Origin: Aurantiochytrium sp. KH105
Taxonomy: Eukaryota > Sar > Bigyra > Thraustochytrida > Thraustochytriidae
Length of the DNA: 64,000 nt
Assembly (NCBI GenBank): GCA_003116975.1
Contig: BGKB01000146.1
Coordinates: 124,001-188,000 of the forward strand
Reading direction: 5' to 3'
The position numbers and the translations under genes are program-made. Under the pieces are notes generated by a model, which saw only the letters and a list, made by a program, of their open reading frames with translations, was not told where the DNA came from and ran no database searches. Within the stretch, counting starts at the first letter, position 1. Every line of letters starts with the position of its first letter. Shown in pieces: positions 49,135 to 58,865 of the stretch.

Positions 49135-49851
49135 ATGGAGTTCCGGATGGTGTACATGCTGGTGCTGTGGACGCTTATCGGGGTGCTCACGCTGGTCTTC
49201 GTGCTGAGCTCCTACAAGACGGAGATCGTGGTGGCCAAGGACTGCGAAGAGGATGCCAAGGAACTCGCGCAAGTCTGCCCGACCTCGCAGCGAACCATCT
49301 CCTTTTCGGTGCTCTGGCAGGTCTTCATGGTCAGCTTGCTCACCGTGGGCGGCATTCACATGCTACGCCGACATCGCAATCAAACGATGGTCGGCTTCTT
49401 CATCGGCGTCTCTTTCGCCATGGCCAACTGGATGCTTTGTAAGTCCATTGTCTTTGGATGGTACGTGCTCTCGCAGGAGGGCCTCATCAGCGCCCCACAA
49501 GTCAAAGACGCGCGAGAGCTTTCCTCAAGTTTCAGACTCTATTCCCGTCTCGCCGCTCTCTCCAGCGTCCTGCTCACCGTTGCTTACAGCGTGTTTGCTC
49601 TCCTGCTCATCAGCTTTCGGCAAACTATCACCCTCGGCAAGCCTACGCATGATGTGGCGCGCGAGGAGGAGGAACTCGATGCTCCGTCCAGAAGAACTTC
49701 CGCTTCGGGAAGCATTGTTTCTCTCGTGAGCCCTTCTTCCTTTTCTACATCCCCTGCGTCGTCGCCGGCGCACATGCAAGGCTCTTCATCGCCTTCGACG
49801 GCAAAATCAAACGCGTCCGCGGCCGCCGTCGTGGCCTTGGACCAAGTCTAG
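49135..49851 (+). CDS. Four-helix membrane protein, unknown family
   Basis: 238 residues from ATG at 49135 (MEFRMVYMLV); upstream frame is GC-rich filler. Four hydrophobic segments at about 5-26, 55-76, 84-112 and 138-162 give a tetraspan layout with both ends on the same side. A short loop after helix 1 carries two cysteines (DCEEDAKELAQVC), which could pair. A Ser/Ala-rich, probably disordered tail of about 70 residues follows helix 4. The layout recalls MARVEL or tetraspan proteins, but I see no diagnostic motif. Confidence 0.7.
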   Translation: MEFRMVYMLVLWTLIGVLTLVFVLSSYKTEIVVAKDCEEDAKELAQVCPTSQRTISFSVLWQVFMVSLLTVGGIHMLRRHRNQTMVGFFIGVSFAMANWMLCKSIVFGWYVLSQEGLISAPQVKDARELSSSFRLYSRLAALSSVLLTVAYSVFALLLISFRQTITLGKPTHDVAREEEELDAPSRRTSASGSIVSLVSPSSFSTSPASSPAHMQGSSSPSTAKSNASAAAVVALDQV

Positions 49852-50229
49852 CAAGTTGACCTTTACTCTTTAAAAATGACCTCCCGAGACGCACGGACGA
49901 ACAACGAACTACGTCATGTAAGTCACCCAAGTCTTCAAAATCCTCTCGATGCGATTCGCGACAACAACATGCATCTCCTCAAAAAACCAGACAACGCATG
50001 ACCGCTGCAAAACCTTGGGTTGCTGGTGTAGCGTGTGTGTGACAATGTGTCAAAATATATATGGGGGAAAAGAAATCACACAACAAGCAAGCCAACCAGT
50101 CGCCATCGGCAATCCGCCAAATGTCATCGTGCCTTGCGCGAACAGTTATTTTCAATGACCAAAAGAGGCACACAAGTTCTGCCGAAAGATAATCGTGTAA
50201 ACGTATATTTCATTTCCATGTTTTGCGCG
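49852..50229. other. 3' intergenic between convergent genes
   Basis: 378 bp, AT-richer than the genes; no feature seen. Confidence 0.5.
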
Positions 50230-52194
50230 TTAGCGCATAAGATTTTGCCGGAGAACATTCAGTAGCTCAGGATGCTGCTGAGAAAGCGTGAGAAGGTCCT
50301 TGCCCGAAATTGTGTTGCTCGTACGCGCCAGCTCTTCAATAAGGTTCTTGCTCTGCTCGAACTCTGCGCGCAGCTTGGACTTTGATCGCTCAAGCACGCT
50401 GAGCATATTCTCGTTAAGGGTTGCCGCAGACACGGAAGATCCCGAAGCTGGCGTGCTTTGCCCCTCAATCAGATCAAGGTAAAAGTCAAGGTACGCCGTT
50501 TCGCTTGCCGCATCAGACACCGCTGTCTTCGAGGTTTTGTTCTTTGTGGCAATGAGCAGACTGACACCGCGCAGAATCTCTTCAAGCGAGACCGATCCGG
50601 AACGGTCCGTGTCAAAGGCATCAAAGAGCCGATCGAGGAGCTTTTGCTGATCAAGTCGGTGAAGCCCAAAGTGCTTGCCCATGACGCCACGAAAAGCTTT
50701 GCGCGTCAATATGTGCGCTCTTGACCCTTGCTTGGACCGCTTGTGCAAGCTCGAGTACTCTTTGTAGAGAAGTTTTAGATTGTCGAGCGAGAAGCTCACG
50801 TCTTGGGCCTGCTGCGAGCTCTGCAGCTCCTCCATGACGCCCAGCGCCGTTGTCGGCAAAGGCAGAGCACGCAGTAAGCTCTTGTAAAGTTGTGGATTGG
50901 ACTTGAGATTTGCCTTGAACTCTTCGAGCGAGACGTGACCGCTTTGGTCCGTGTCCAAGAAGCCAAAGAAGTCCTGGGCGTAATCAATGCTCGCCTTGAG
51001 ATCACTTTGATTTTTGGCCACAACGTGCGTCAGCTCTTGTAAGTTGATGTTTCCGTCCGAGCTCAGATCGATGCAATTGAACAAAAGTGACATTTTGTCT
51101 TCCACCCCGGAATTGAGCGTCTTGACGAGACCCATAATGAGCTCGCGAAAGTCCACCGTCCCGTTGCTGTCCGTGTCAAACAGCGCAAAAAGACGCAGCA
51201 AGAGGGCCTGATGCCCCTCAAGCTGCGGGTATTCGCGTGTCAAAAATGCGCAAAAGCGTTCCACGGTCAGCGCGCTGGCGTTCGCCTCATTGTAAAATCT
51301 AGCCCGTAATTCCTGCAAGTCCTCAGCCGAAAATTGTGTGAGGCTCTGCAGCTCATCGAGCGTTGCATCCCTGGCGACGGATTCAAGATACTGCGTGCGC
51401 CGGTTCGCTTTTGGCGCTCGCCTTTTAAGAGCCGCCATACTTTCTCCATTAGGTGCCCGCTGACCCTGTCCTGCAGCGAGACGCCTACCAGAAGTTGCGC
51501 CTGAACTCGCTGCAATGTTTCGCGTGCGTAGCGAGGCTGGTCGAGCGTGCTCGGGCTTGCAAGCTAGCGGAGGGTAAATTCCTCGATGTAAGCGCAGTCG
51601 TCGCTCTTGTGCATGCTCTAGCTTGGCCTCCCACGCATCCGATCGCTCTTGCCATCGCGCAAATGGGTGTTCGTTTAGTGTTTTCCGAAGCCGTCTGCCT
51701 TTGACTTGCGCCTCAAAGTCGCTCAGGATTTCCCTCCAGCTCTCCGTGTCCTCGTCGAAATTTGGAAGAGACACCGCCTGCACCGGCACGCCGCCAGCCA
51801 ATTGTTGTCCCGGCGGGTTCACGCTTGAGAATTTTCGTGAGCGATTCGCCACAGGGCTCACCCCGGGAACGATCGGTACAATCGAGGGGCTTCGTGTGGT
51901 CGCGAGACGTTGAAGTAGACTCCTCTCCACAAAGCCATCTTCCTCAGGATCAAGGCGACAGAAAATGTCCTCAAGAACCTCGATATTTGTTTCAAGGTCC
52001 AACAGCGCTGCAGCCTTGAAGAAGCCGGGCTTGCTGATAATTCCCGTGCGTTTCACATCCATCTCTTCGAGAATACTATTGACTACGTTGGCCATTTCCT
52101 CCGGTTTTGACCAGAGGAGCATTTGCCGCGAGGAGACCACTGCAGTACGAATGACCATGTGAATGTCATCGTTGCTCGAGTATCCCGCGCCCAT
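50230..52194 (-). CDS. EF-hand calcium-binding protein with N-myristoylation signal
   Basis: 654 residues from ATG at 52194. The N-terminus MGAGYSS fits an N-myristoylation consensus (Gly2, Ser6). Four canonical EF loops are visible: DTDSNGTVDFRE near residue 338, DLSSDGNINLQE near 375, DTDQSGHVSLEE near 412 and DTDRSGSVSLEE near 528. The first three are evenly spaced by about 37 residues. Two weaker EF-like loops occur near 45-58 and 80-93. The region at about 120-250 is a basic disordered linker. No kinase, phosphatase or membrane domain is seen, so it is likely a membrane-associated calcium sensor or adaptor. Partner unknown. Confidence 0.85.
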   Translation of the reverse strand: MGAGYSSNDDIHMVIRTAVVSSRQMLLWSKPEEMANVVNSILEEMDVKRTGIISKPGFFKAAALLDLETNIEVLEDIFCRLDPEEDGFVERSLLQRLATTRSPSIVPIVPGVSPVANRSRKFSSVNPPGQQLAGGVPVQAVSLPNFDEDTESWREILSDFEAQVKGRRLRKTLNEHPFARWQERSDAWEAKLEHAQERRLRLHRGIYPPLACKPEHARPASLRTRNIAASSGATSGRRLAAGQGQRAPNGESMAALKRRAPKANRRTQYLESVARDATLDELQSLTQFSAEDLQELRARFYNEANASALTVERFCAFLTREYPQLEGHQALLLRLFALFDTDSNGTVDFRELIMGLVKTLNSGVEDKMSLLFNCIDLSSDGNINLQELTHVVAKNQSDLKASIDYAQDFFGFLDTDQSGHVSLEEFKANLKSNPQLYKSLLRALPLPTTALGVMEELQSSQQAQDVSFSLDNLKLLYKEYSSLHKRSKQGSRAHILTRKAFRGVMGKHFGLHRLDQQKLLDRLFDAFDTDRSGSVSLEEILRGVSLLIATKNKTSKTAVSDAASETAYLDFYLDLIEGQSTPASGSSVSAATLNENMLSVLERSKSKLRAEFEQSKNLIEELARTSNTISGKDLLTLSQQHPELLNVLRQNLMR

Positions 52195-52591
52195 CGGGCC
52201 TCTTTAGCTGCAAAAAGTTCTCGTATTCTTTTTCGTTTTGGCAAGTGCCGTCCGCGCACGTATCTGAAATCCAGATGGTCGCCCCGATCTCTTGCTCGCC
52301 TCGTCTCGCGCTCGAAGACGCTGCCCTTGCTCACGACCCCGCACCTCTGGTGTCTGCACGTCTTCTTCACAAGGAGTCCACTTGCTGCCCGGGGTCGCGC
52401 GCTTGGGGCTTTCTCTTACGCGTTCTCGGCGAGGATGGGAACGATGTGCACGGCCCGCGCCGATTTGCTGCTGGGTGGAGTAGACAAATCGGAGCTTTTT
52501 CTATAAGACGGACATCCCGAGTCAGAGACAATCGCGACGACTTCGACCGCGTCTTCGCTCGTGCGCAAACCTGAGGGCGCCACAAGACCTG
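52195..52591. other. Upstream region, no confident gene
   Basis: Lies between the EF-hand gene start and the tentative spliced gene. Several short overlapping frames on the plus strand could be 5' exon sequence of the latter, but I could not fix boundaries. Confidence 0.3.
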
Positions 52592-52964
52592 ACGGGGCGC
52601 AAGGCTGCCCTCACGTCTCTTTCTCTGTACAAATTTGTGGACTTGTTGTCTTACAGTTAGTTCTCCCAGCCACCATCGTGCAGGCCGAAGACAGCCTCGG
52701 AAGAAGGCCATTCCGCGGCGCACGCGCCTCAAACGACGCTCTACGCAGACCCGCGACTCCGTGAAGATTGCATCCAGCGAAACGTCAAGCGTTTGGCCAA
52801 GTCTTTGCCTGACCTGCTGCCCGTCACGAAGTGAGTGACGAGCTGCATGAAGCAGGCAGAAGTAGTGCCTAAAATCAGATCATAAAGACTTTTTTCTTTT
52901 CCTCTCGAGTAGTATACTAGAGACCTGCCTCTCGCCGTCGACTGCCATGCACGCGGGCCTCTAG
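52592..52964 (+). CDS. Possible small spliced gene (3' part)
   Basis: One plus frame reads protein-like from 52592 (TGRKAALTSLSLYKFVDLLSY), is broken by TAG at 52658-52660, then continues in the same frame from about 52670 (TLYADPRLREDCIQRN then VKRLAKSLPDLLPVT). At 52831 a consensus donor GTGAGT occurs, and a pyrimidine tract ending CTCGAG at 52907 gives a 77-nt intron. Joining there keeps the frame (…NSILETCLSPSTAMHAGL) to TAG at about 52962-52964. The first break may be another intron or an error. Family not recognised, 5' end unknown. Confidence 0.3.
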
Positions 52965-53274
52965 GGAAAGAATCCTGATTTCCTTATTCTGGGGACGCAA
53001 ACAACGACGCAAACAACAACGCAACCACCCCAAATGAAATGGAAAGCATGGTGTGTACTTTCGTCGTAAAACGGGTGTGTACTCTTTCTCACTAACGTGC
53101 TCGACACGATGCATCGCTCGAGCAAGAGCGGAGACAACCAGTCGCCTGAAAGAAAGACAGACAGACAGAGAAACAATCAGGTTATCAGACGGGAAGACAG
53201 ACAGACCTTCTCGTCGTGGGTAAACTCTGCCCAGAGGCCAGGTCTGCGCAGCTCGTCGCAGGGCGTGCGAGACC

Positions 53275-54006
53275 ATGCGCCTCTCCGGGCGCGCGTCCGT
53301 GTCTGAGAAACCGAACCTTGGCAGAGCATCAGTGCGCCACCGAGGCAGCACCATCGTGCAGGGAAACATGCGAGCATCCAGAAGCGCTGCCGCGTCAGGC
53401 GCGCGTGCGTCAATTGCGCATGTTACGCCAGCAGGCAAAGACAGCGGCATGGCGCAGCAAAGTGAAGGAGCAGGGAACTCGGACTGGCAAACCAAAATGC
53501 AAATACGAATGCAAACGCAGCTGCAATATCAGCTCATGAGCGCAGGCGGGAACTGGGCTGGAATGTCGCCCCATTCTCTGGATACTGTAGAGATCGACAC
53601 GCTCGAAGACATCGATCGAATTAATTTTTTAGAAAGCTCTTTCCGCAATTATATCGAGGCTCGCGACGAGGAACTCAAAGAAGAACTCCACAACCCCACG
53701 GAGACATTGTCAACGAAGCTGCGACATGGTGACAAGATGTTTGACGAGTTTTTGAAGGATAATAGTTTGCGCTGCTCAAGTCTTCAGTCGATCGCCAGTC
53801 TTGTGGAACTCATGAAGGGAAATAAACAACGCCGTCTCGAGGCCGAGGTGGACGAGGAGGCCAACATTTTACAAAATGCTGATGCCTTTCACAATGCGAT
53901 CGAGGCAGATCTCGACGCCGACGCAAACGAGGACGTCGACGACGACGACGCCGACGAGGAAGAGGAGCGTGGCAAGGAGCTAGGGAGGGATTCATACGAT
54001 TTGTGA
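53275..54006 (+). CDS. Unknown acidic protein
   Basis: 243 residues from ATG at 53275; an in-frame TAA just upstream limits the start, though later Met codons (before AQQSEG, near 53449) are possible. A basic N-terminal 60 residues could be a targeting region or partly UTR. The helical core (about 85-200, LDTVEIDTLEDIDRINFLESS then FRNYIEARDEELKEEL) is followed by a highly acidic tail (DVDDDDADEEEE). No family recognised. It is convergent with the polycystin gene, 284 bp apart. Confidence 0.65.
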   Translation: MRLSGRASVSEKPNLGRASVRHRGSTIVQGNMRASRSAAASGARASIAHVTPAGKDSGMAQQSEGAGNSDWQTKMQIRMQTQLQYQLMSAGGNWAGMSPHSLDTVEIDTLEDIDRINFLESSFRNYIEARDEELKEELHNPTETLSTKLRHGDKMFDEFLKDNSLRCSSLQSIASLVELMKGNKQRRLEAEVDEEANILQNADAFHNAIEADLDADANEDVDDDDADEEEERGKELGRDSYDL

Positions 54007-54290
54007 GTGGCAAGCTTGTACGAGAGACGAGATGAAACCAAAGGTGCACACCGCGCAAACGTGCGCAGTCGAATCACATAGTCTTTAGATGGAAAACATT
54101 TACATGATCACTTCCCAAAACTCACATGCTACCTTTGCTAGGCAAGAGTCCGTTTCCCCTTCGCCAGGCGGGAAAAATAACCATTCACTTTTGCGACACA
54201 AAACTACGGTCTCTACGCTTGGCAGGCAGAAGCAGAAAAGAACAAGATTTGTCTTTGGCTCTCAATACTCGCTCGGTAAAGAGACAACAT

Positions 54291-56981
54291 TTATGTCTCT
54301 GCTTCAGGAGGACCACGACTATAAACCGCGAGAGTGTGTGCGTCCTCTGCGAGTGTTCGTGTAGTCCGCAGATTTTGCGCGTGCGATCCACGCATGAGTG
54401 CGAGGTAAGAATCGACCTGCATGAGCCAAGCGTCGTGATTGCTCGAAAGATTATCGATCGAGGTGGTAATGCTGTTGCGCGTGAGCAAAGAAACCTTGGA
54501 GCCTTGCAAAGACCCTTGGCCGTCTCGCTCGCGCTGAAGCGTAAGGTGCGTTTCTCGCTGATCCACCTCGATCTTTGTGTACATGTTGTCTTCGAGCAGA
54601 GTAAAGTAGTAGGTAACTTGGTCTCGGTTCACCTTGCGACCGAGCGCAGCTTGAAGCATTTCGGCGTCGAGAAAGTACACATTGGCATTTTCGCGGCGCT
54701 CTTTCCAAAGTTTGAGACGCAGCATCGCCGTCTCCTTGTCGATCCATCCGCGACGCGGCCGAGCGCAAGCAAAGACACAAATTCGCTCGCGACCCAAGCG
54801 GCGGCGTTCCGCATTGCGGTGACACAAGTACCGAAGGGCGACACGAAGCGAAGTCTGACTGTGCATCGCATACGGATTGCGCTCGAGCGCGTCGCCAACG
54901 GAAAAGAGCGCGAGAAGATCTTGACGCAGCATCCTCTCCTTCCAACCCTTTCTGGCCTGCTCGTAGGCGGCGCCTTTGGCCCAGTACCAAGCATTGTAAA
55001 TGATGGCGAGCAAGACCGAGGCAAAGGTCCACACGAATACGAAAAAATAAGAAAAGAAGTACACTGGGGTGAAGACGCTCGCGTACACGTTGACGTTGAC
55101 GAGCGCATAGTACGCGGTATCCACACGAATAAAGTTCAAAAGAGTGTACATTGCAGAGCGGGAGAGGGAGCGGAAATGCGTCGAGTTTGCTTGATAGAAG
55201 AGGTAGCCAGACAGAGTGTAGCCGACAAACATGATGGTAAAGATGATCAAAAAGAAGAACAGATCCCATCCAGCCTTTTTCAGCGTCTTGGTAAATACGC
55301 GGAAGCGCCAGAATTGAAGCATGAAGCGCATGAGCTTGAGACACCCCGAAAGAAAAAGGAGCGCAAACACGAACTGCATGCTGATAAAGTCTTTGGTCCA
55401 GAGACCAAAGTTCTCGCTCAAAGGAGGTTGTCCTCCGCATGGCGCAAACGTCGTTGCTTCGCCTTTGCAGATCCAGAAAGGGTCCGTGACCTGCGAAGTG
55501 TAAACGTCTGCATCAGGAAGACTTAATGGGTTACCCTGCGTGAGGGCATAGGCTCGCGCAATCCAAGCAATTGAAACCCCATATAGTGCCAGCGTTGTGA
55601 GCTCCACGAGCACCCACGGCGACCCATACCTGTAGGAGTTGAAATTGCGAAAAAGGCGCAAAAAGCAAAGCACCATGTAGCCTACAGCAATCCATGCGAA
55701 AATGATCTCTGCCAACGCATTGCTATCCAGAGGCACGCTCGACGATCCTCGGCCCGGTTGCGGTGCAATGTAATAGTTGACAAACGTGTTGAATGTCCCT
55801 GCTGCGCTGATCTCGAGGACGCATTCAACAAAAGCGTACAAGTTTGTGTTGCCGTTGTAAAAGGTCATGGAAAGGATTACAGCGCGCGTAGCCGGCGTGA
55901 ACAAGGTGCGCGCAAACTCTCCTTGCGAGCGACGGCTCGTCGAGCTTGCGCCCACGTCCCAGCCGTCGCGCGTAAGGTTTGCAATTCCATTTCGGAACAT
56001 TGCGATTCGATTCATGGTGGAATACCATGAAGAGTTTTGGAGCGGTAACGTTGCCGTAAATCCATTGCCCGGGTATGACGCGAAGTTTCCTCGCACGTCC
56101 CGCGTCTGCAAGACCTCGCTCTGTTCCCATGAAAAGACAAATGTGGTAAAAGCGGGGTAAAAGTTCTGCGGAACGTTGCCACTCGATGATTCGTTCAGCT
56201 TGCAGGAAAAAATACCATAGCGCTCAAGAGAGGTGGCCTCAACACTGCTGTCAAAAGGTGGGTAAAGTTGCAGATCCTGGAATTTGTTTGCAGCTGATTT
56301 CGCGCGCGGTTCCGCTGCAACAACTCGAATTGAACGAAATCGCGCGCCCTCCAAGAGAATCATGCTCGGGGTCCGGGTCCGTGCCTGTTGGGCTATGTAC
56401 GCGTTTTCAATTTGGGTCTCCAGCGTACTGTTGTTGAGATACCAAAAGGCTTCCTCCTCGGATGCACCAATGCCCATTTGTTGGAAGCGCGGGAACATAA
56501 CGCCCTGACCGATAACTTGCGTAACCCAGTCCCAGTACTCGCTCTCTGCAGAGACTTGCGCGAAATTGAGCTTGTTGAGCCCATCAGCGGCTACTGGTTC
56601 CGAAGGAAACCAAAATGGTGGTGGCTGCTGTGAAGTGAAATTCGTAGGAAATCCAGTGTAGAACTCTCTCCGTTCCAGGAGGCCTCTGAGCTGTTCGAGC
56701 GTCTGAAAGCGGGCACTAATCTGGCTCTGCATGATGAAGAAGGGCACTACGAAGACGAAGAAGAAGACATGAAACCTGATCTCGCGGAAAGCAAAGTCGA
56801 TCTTGTCCTCCTCCTCGAGCACGTCGCGCAGATCCTCCCAAGCCACGAATCGCTTTTGCGAGCTCTTGTCCCGGGCTCGCTGCTTATCGTCCGCGTCTGC
56901 CTGCGCGTCGACGTCTAGCTGCGCGAGCAGCTGCTCTCGCTCCACCGCCGCGGTCTCCTCGTCCTCCCCGCTGGGCTCCAT
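54291..56981 (-). CDS. Polycystin-2-like (PKD2/TRPP) cation channel
   Basis: 896 residues from ATG at 56981 (MEPSGEDEE). A first membrane helix lies at about 60-82. A long extracellular polycystin (TOP) domain with several N-glycosylation sites follows, running to about residue 440. Five further helices come next. The sixth-helix side reads FFVFVWTFASVLLAIIYNAWY, and the pore region near 615-625 is LLNFIRVDTAYYAL. The family-typical segment before S5 (LMRFMLQFWRFRVF) is present. The cytoplasmic C-terminus is charged and has no clear EF-hand. PKD2-type channels conduct calcium and other cations in cilia and other membranes. Its start lies 341 bp from the divergent Arp10 gene. Confidence 0.88.
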   Translation of the reverse strand: MEPSGEDEETAAVEREQLLAQLDVDAQADADDKQRARDKSSQKRFVAWEDLRDVLEEEDKIDFAFREIRFHVFFFVFVVPFFIMQSQISARFQTLEQLRGLLERREFYTGFPTNFTSQQPPPFWFPSEPVAADGLNKLNFAQVSAESEYWDWVTQVIGQGVMFPRFQQMGIGASEEEAFWYLNNSTLETQIENAYIAQQARTRTPSMILLEGARFRSIRVVAAEPRAKSAANKFQDLQLYPPFDSSVEATSLERYGIFSCKLNESSSGNVPQNFYPAFTTFVFSWEQSEVLQTRDVRGNFASYPGNGFTATLPLQNSSWYSTMNRIAMFRNGIANLTRDGWDVGASSTSRRSQGEFARTLFTPATRAVILSMTFYNGNTNLYAFVECVLEISAAGTFNTFVNYYIAPQPGRGSSSVPLDSNALAEIIFAWIAVGYMVLCFLRLFRNFNSYRYGSPWVLVELTTLALYGVSIAWIARAYALTQGNPLSLPDADVYTSQVTDPFWICKGEATTFAPCGGQPPLSENFGLWTKDFISMQFVFALLFLSGCLKLMRFMLQFWRFRVFTKTLKKAGWDLFFFLIIFTIMFVGYTLSGYLFYQANSTHFRSLSRSAMYTLLNFIRVDTAYYALVNVNVYASVFTPVYFFSYFFVFVWTFASVLLAIIYNAWYWAKGAAYEQARKGWKERMLRQDLLALFSVGDALERNPYAMHSQTSLRVALRYLCHRNAERRRLGRERICVFACARPRRGWIDKETAMLRLKLWKERRENANVYFLDAEMLQAALGRKVNRDQVTYYFTLLEDNMYTKIEVDQRETHLTLQRERDGQGSLQGSKVSLLTRNSITTSIDNLSSNHDAWLMQVDSYLALMRGSHAQNLRTTRTLAEDAHTLAVYSRGPPEAET

Positions 56982-57322
56982 GGCGACCCGGCGAAGAGAT
57001 AGAAGAGACCTGCGGCTGCTGCTGCCGCTGTCCGCAGCGCGAGGCCGTCGCCGGCGGCAGCGCCCTGCTCGGGATCGGGCCCGGCGCTGGGCTCGTCGAC
57101 CCGAGGCGCGGCGACTCCGGGTATGGAGGAGCAAACCTGCAGCAGCCACAGATGGGCTTGGCGAGAATAACGAGCTCGGCCGTGCAGACCTGGTCGAAGG
57201 CTTTGTGCGATCTTGCGCGATCCAGTTCGCTTTCGCGTTCGCTAGTCGCGCGGGCGTCGCGACAAGGCGCGGCGGGGCCCAGGGCAAGCAAGGCAAGACG
57301 TTGCCTGAGGCGGCGCGGGAGA
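56982..57322. promoter_or_regulatory. 341-bp bidirectional promoter between polycystin and Arp10 genes
   Basis: The two ATG codons are head to head with only 341 bp between them, the shortest divergent spacer in the window. Promoter role follows from arrangement; no core element was identified. Confidence 0.5.
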
Positions 57323-58534
57323 ATGGAGACTCCCGCTCCCAGGTCGCCCGCGGCGGCAGGCGGCCATGCCGGGAGCGATGCCAACGCCCGGCTCACGACG
57401 CCGTCGAAAACCCGCGCAAGGGCGACGGCGTCGACGCGGACACCGCTCTCGCAGCGCGCGTATGCAGGCTTGGGGAGGTCTGAGAAAAGCGCAGTCGTCG
57501 TAGATATCGGCCAGGGAAGCGTACTGTGCGGCTTTGCCAGAGAGGCAAGACCTCGCGTCGAGGTGGATACGCCGCAACCGCTGCGAGATCTGCTCGGCGC
57601 CGGGGCAAAGGATGAGCGGCAAGACTGGCTCGACGTGGTCTTGGCACTTTTCCAGGACATCTACTTTGTACATTTACAAACAAAACCGCGCGAGCGCCGC
57701 GTGCACTTGGCGGTGCGGCACCACGCGCCCAGCGCACTTCTGAATGCTGTGGCGGAGGCCGTTCTAGTATACTTTGGGGCGCCTTCCCTTTATGTTTCAT
57801 CCTGTAGTGGCCTGGCTCTTTTCCCATTTGGCCAGCGCAGTGGGCTCGTCGTCGATGTAGGCGCCTTGGAAGCACGATGCCTCGCCGTTGTAGAAGGCGC
57901 AGCCGTAGAACCCTCGTTTCGTGCCTGCAGTCTTGAAGGAGCCTCCGTTGAGACCCTTCTGCGCGACAACGGATGTGCCGAGGATTCCATTACGCAGACA
58001 GTGCTAGAGTGCTTGCTGGCGACGCCGCGCCAAGCGCGGTCTCTGGTGCTGCGTAACGTGGTCTTTTGTGGAGGTGGCGCACAGCAAGTTTCGGATGGAC
58101 CGGCACGTTTGCTGCAAGGCCTGCGCGAGATTGTCTCTGCGCGGCCTCAATATGAATGTCTACGCCACGTGGTTCTCGAGTACGCAGCGGTACCTCAGAA
58201 TGCTGTTGACGCAAATGGAGTGGCTTGGCTGGGCGCAAGTATTGGTTCGTGCCTCGATTCCTTTTTTGCGCGCTCTGTGACGCTTGCCCTCTTCCAGGAG
58301 AAGCCGACACTTTTCGGAGATGGCAACTTCTTTTGGTCACCGCAGCTCTCACGGTCAAGGGGCGGGGGGGGACAAATTTCCACGGGGATTTCCGATTTGT
58401 CAAGCGTAACAACGGCTGAAATTGCAACGGCTGGCCCGAATGCGGATGATGACAACGACGAGAGCAGCGACACGGCTCACGTGGTAAAATACACGATGCC
58501 AGCACCCGAAACAGCTCTATCTACAAAATCATAG
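57323..58534 (+). CDS. ACTR10: Actin-related protein 10 (dynactin Arp11)-like
   Basis: 403 residues from ATG at 57323; human ACTR10 has 417. After a basic 50-residue N-terminus, the actin-fold phosphate-1 motif reads VVVDIGQGSVLCGFA (about 58-72). Later actin-fold elements are PSLYVSSCSGLALFPFGQRSG, then LVVDVGALEARCLAV, VVFCGGGAQQ (about 246-255) and VAWLGASIGSCL near the end. The sequence is too divergent and short for actin or Arp1-Arp3 and resembles Arp10/Arp11, which caps the pointed end of the Arp1 filament in dynactin. The Ser/Asp-rich C-terminal tail is extra. Assignment rests on motif order and length, so another divergent Arp is possible. Confidence 0.75.
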   Translation: METPAPRSPAAAGGHAGSDANARLTTPSKTRARATASTRTPLSQRAYAGLGRSEKSAVVVDIGQGSVLCGFAREARPRVEVDTPQPLRDLLGAGAKDERQDWLDVVLALFQDIYFVHLQTKPRERRVHLAVRHHAPSALLNAVAEAVLVYFGAPSLYVSSCSGLALFPFGQRSGLVVDVGALEARCLAVVEGAAVEPSFRACSLEGASVETLLRDNGCAEDSITQTVLECLLATPRQARSLVLRNVVFCGGGAQQVSDGPARLLQGLREIVSARPQYECLRHVVLEYAAVPQNAVDANGVAWLGASIGSCLDSFFARSVTLALFQEKPTLFGDGNFFWSPQLSRSRGGGGQISTGISDLSSVTTAEIATAGPNADDDNDESSDTAHVVKYTMPAPETALSTKS

Positions 58535-58865
58535 GACAGGATAAGAAACAGTTTAGCTTAGGATAGACTATTGGCTTGTGTTATCTTTTTGGCAATCGGA
58601 ATTGCGGTGGCAGAATTGTCGAAATTGCCTAAATTGCCGAAATTGCCTACAGGCGCAACAAAAAACGAGAAAGGAGAGCAAGAGTAATTATGATTTTTAA
58701 AAAATGATTCTATAACATCTCAAGACAAAAACGAGTGCCCAAGACGCTACAGTGAAAGGGCATGCCAACGCTCTTTGCAGGCAGAATCTATAAAGTTCCA
58801 AATCAGGAAAGAAAGAGGAGTAGATGATGAAAAACCAAAAAAAGGGGGTGCGCAAGATTGCTACT
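58535..58865. other. 3' intergenic between convergent genes, with ATTGCC repeat
   Basis: 331 AT-rich bases separating the stops of the Arp10 and ubiquitin-like genes. An imperfect tandem repeat with core (G)AAATTGCC runs at about 58599-58652. Confidence 0.6.
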
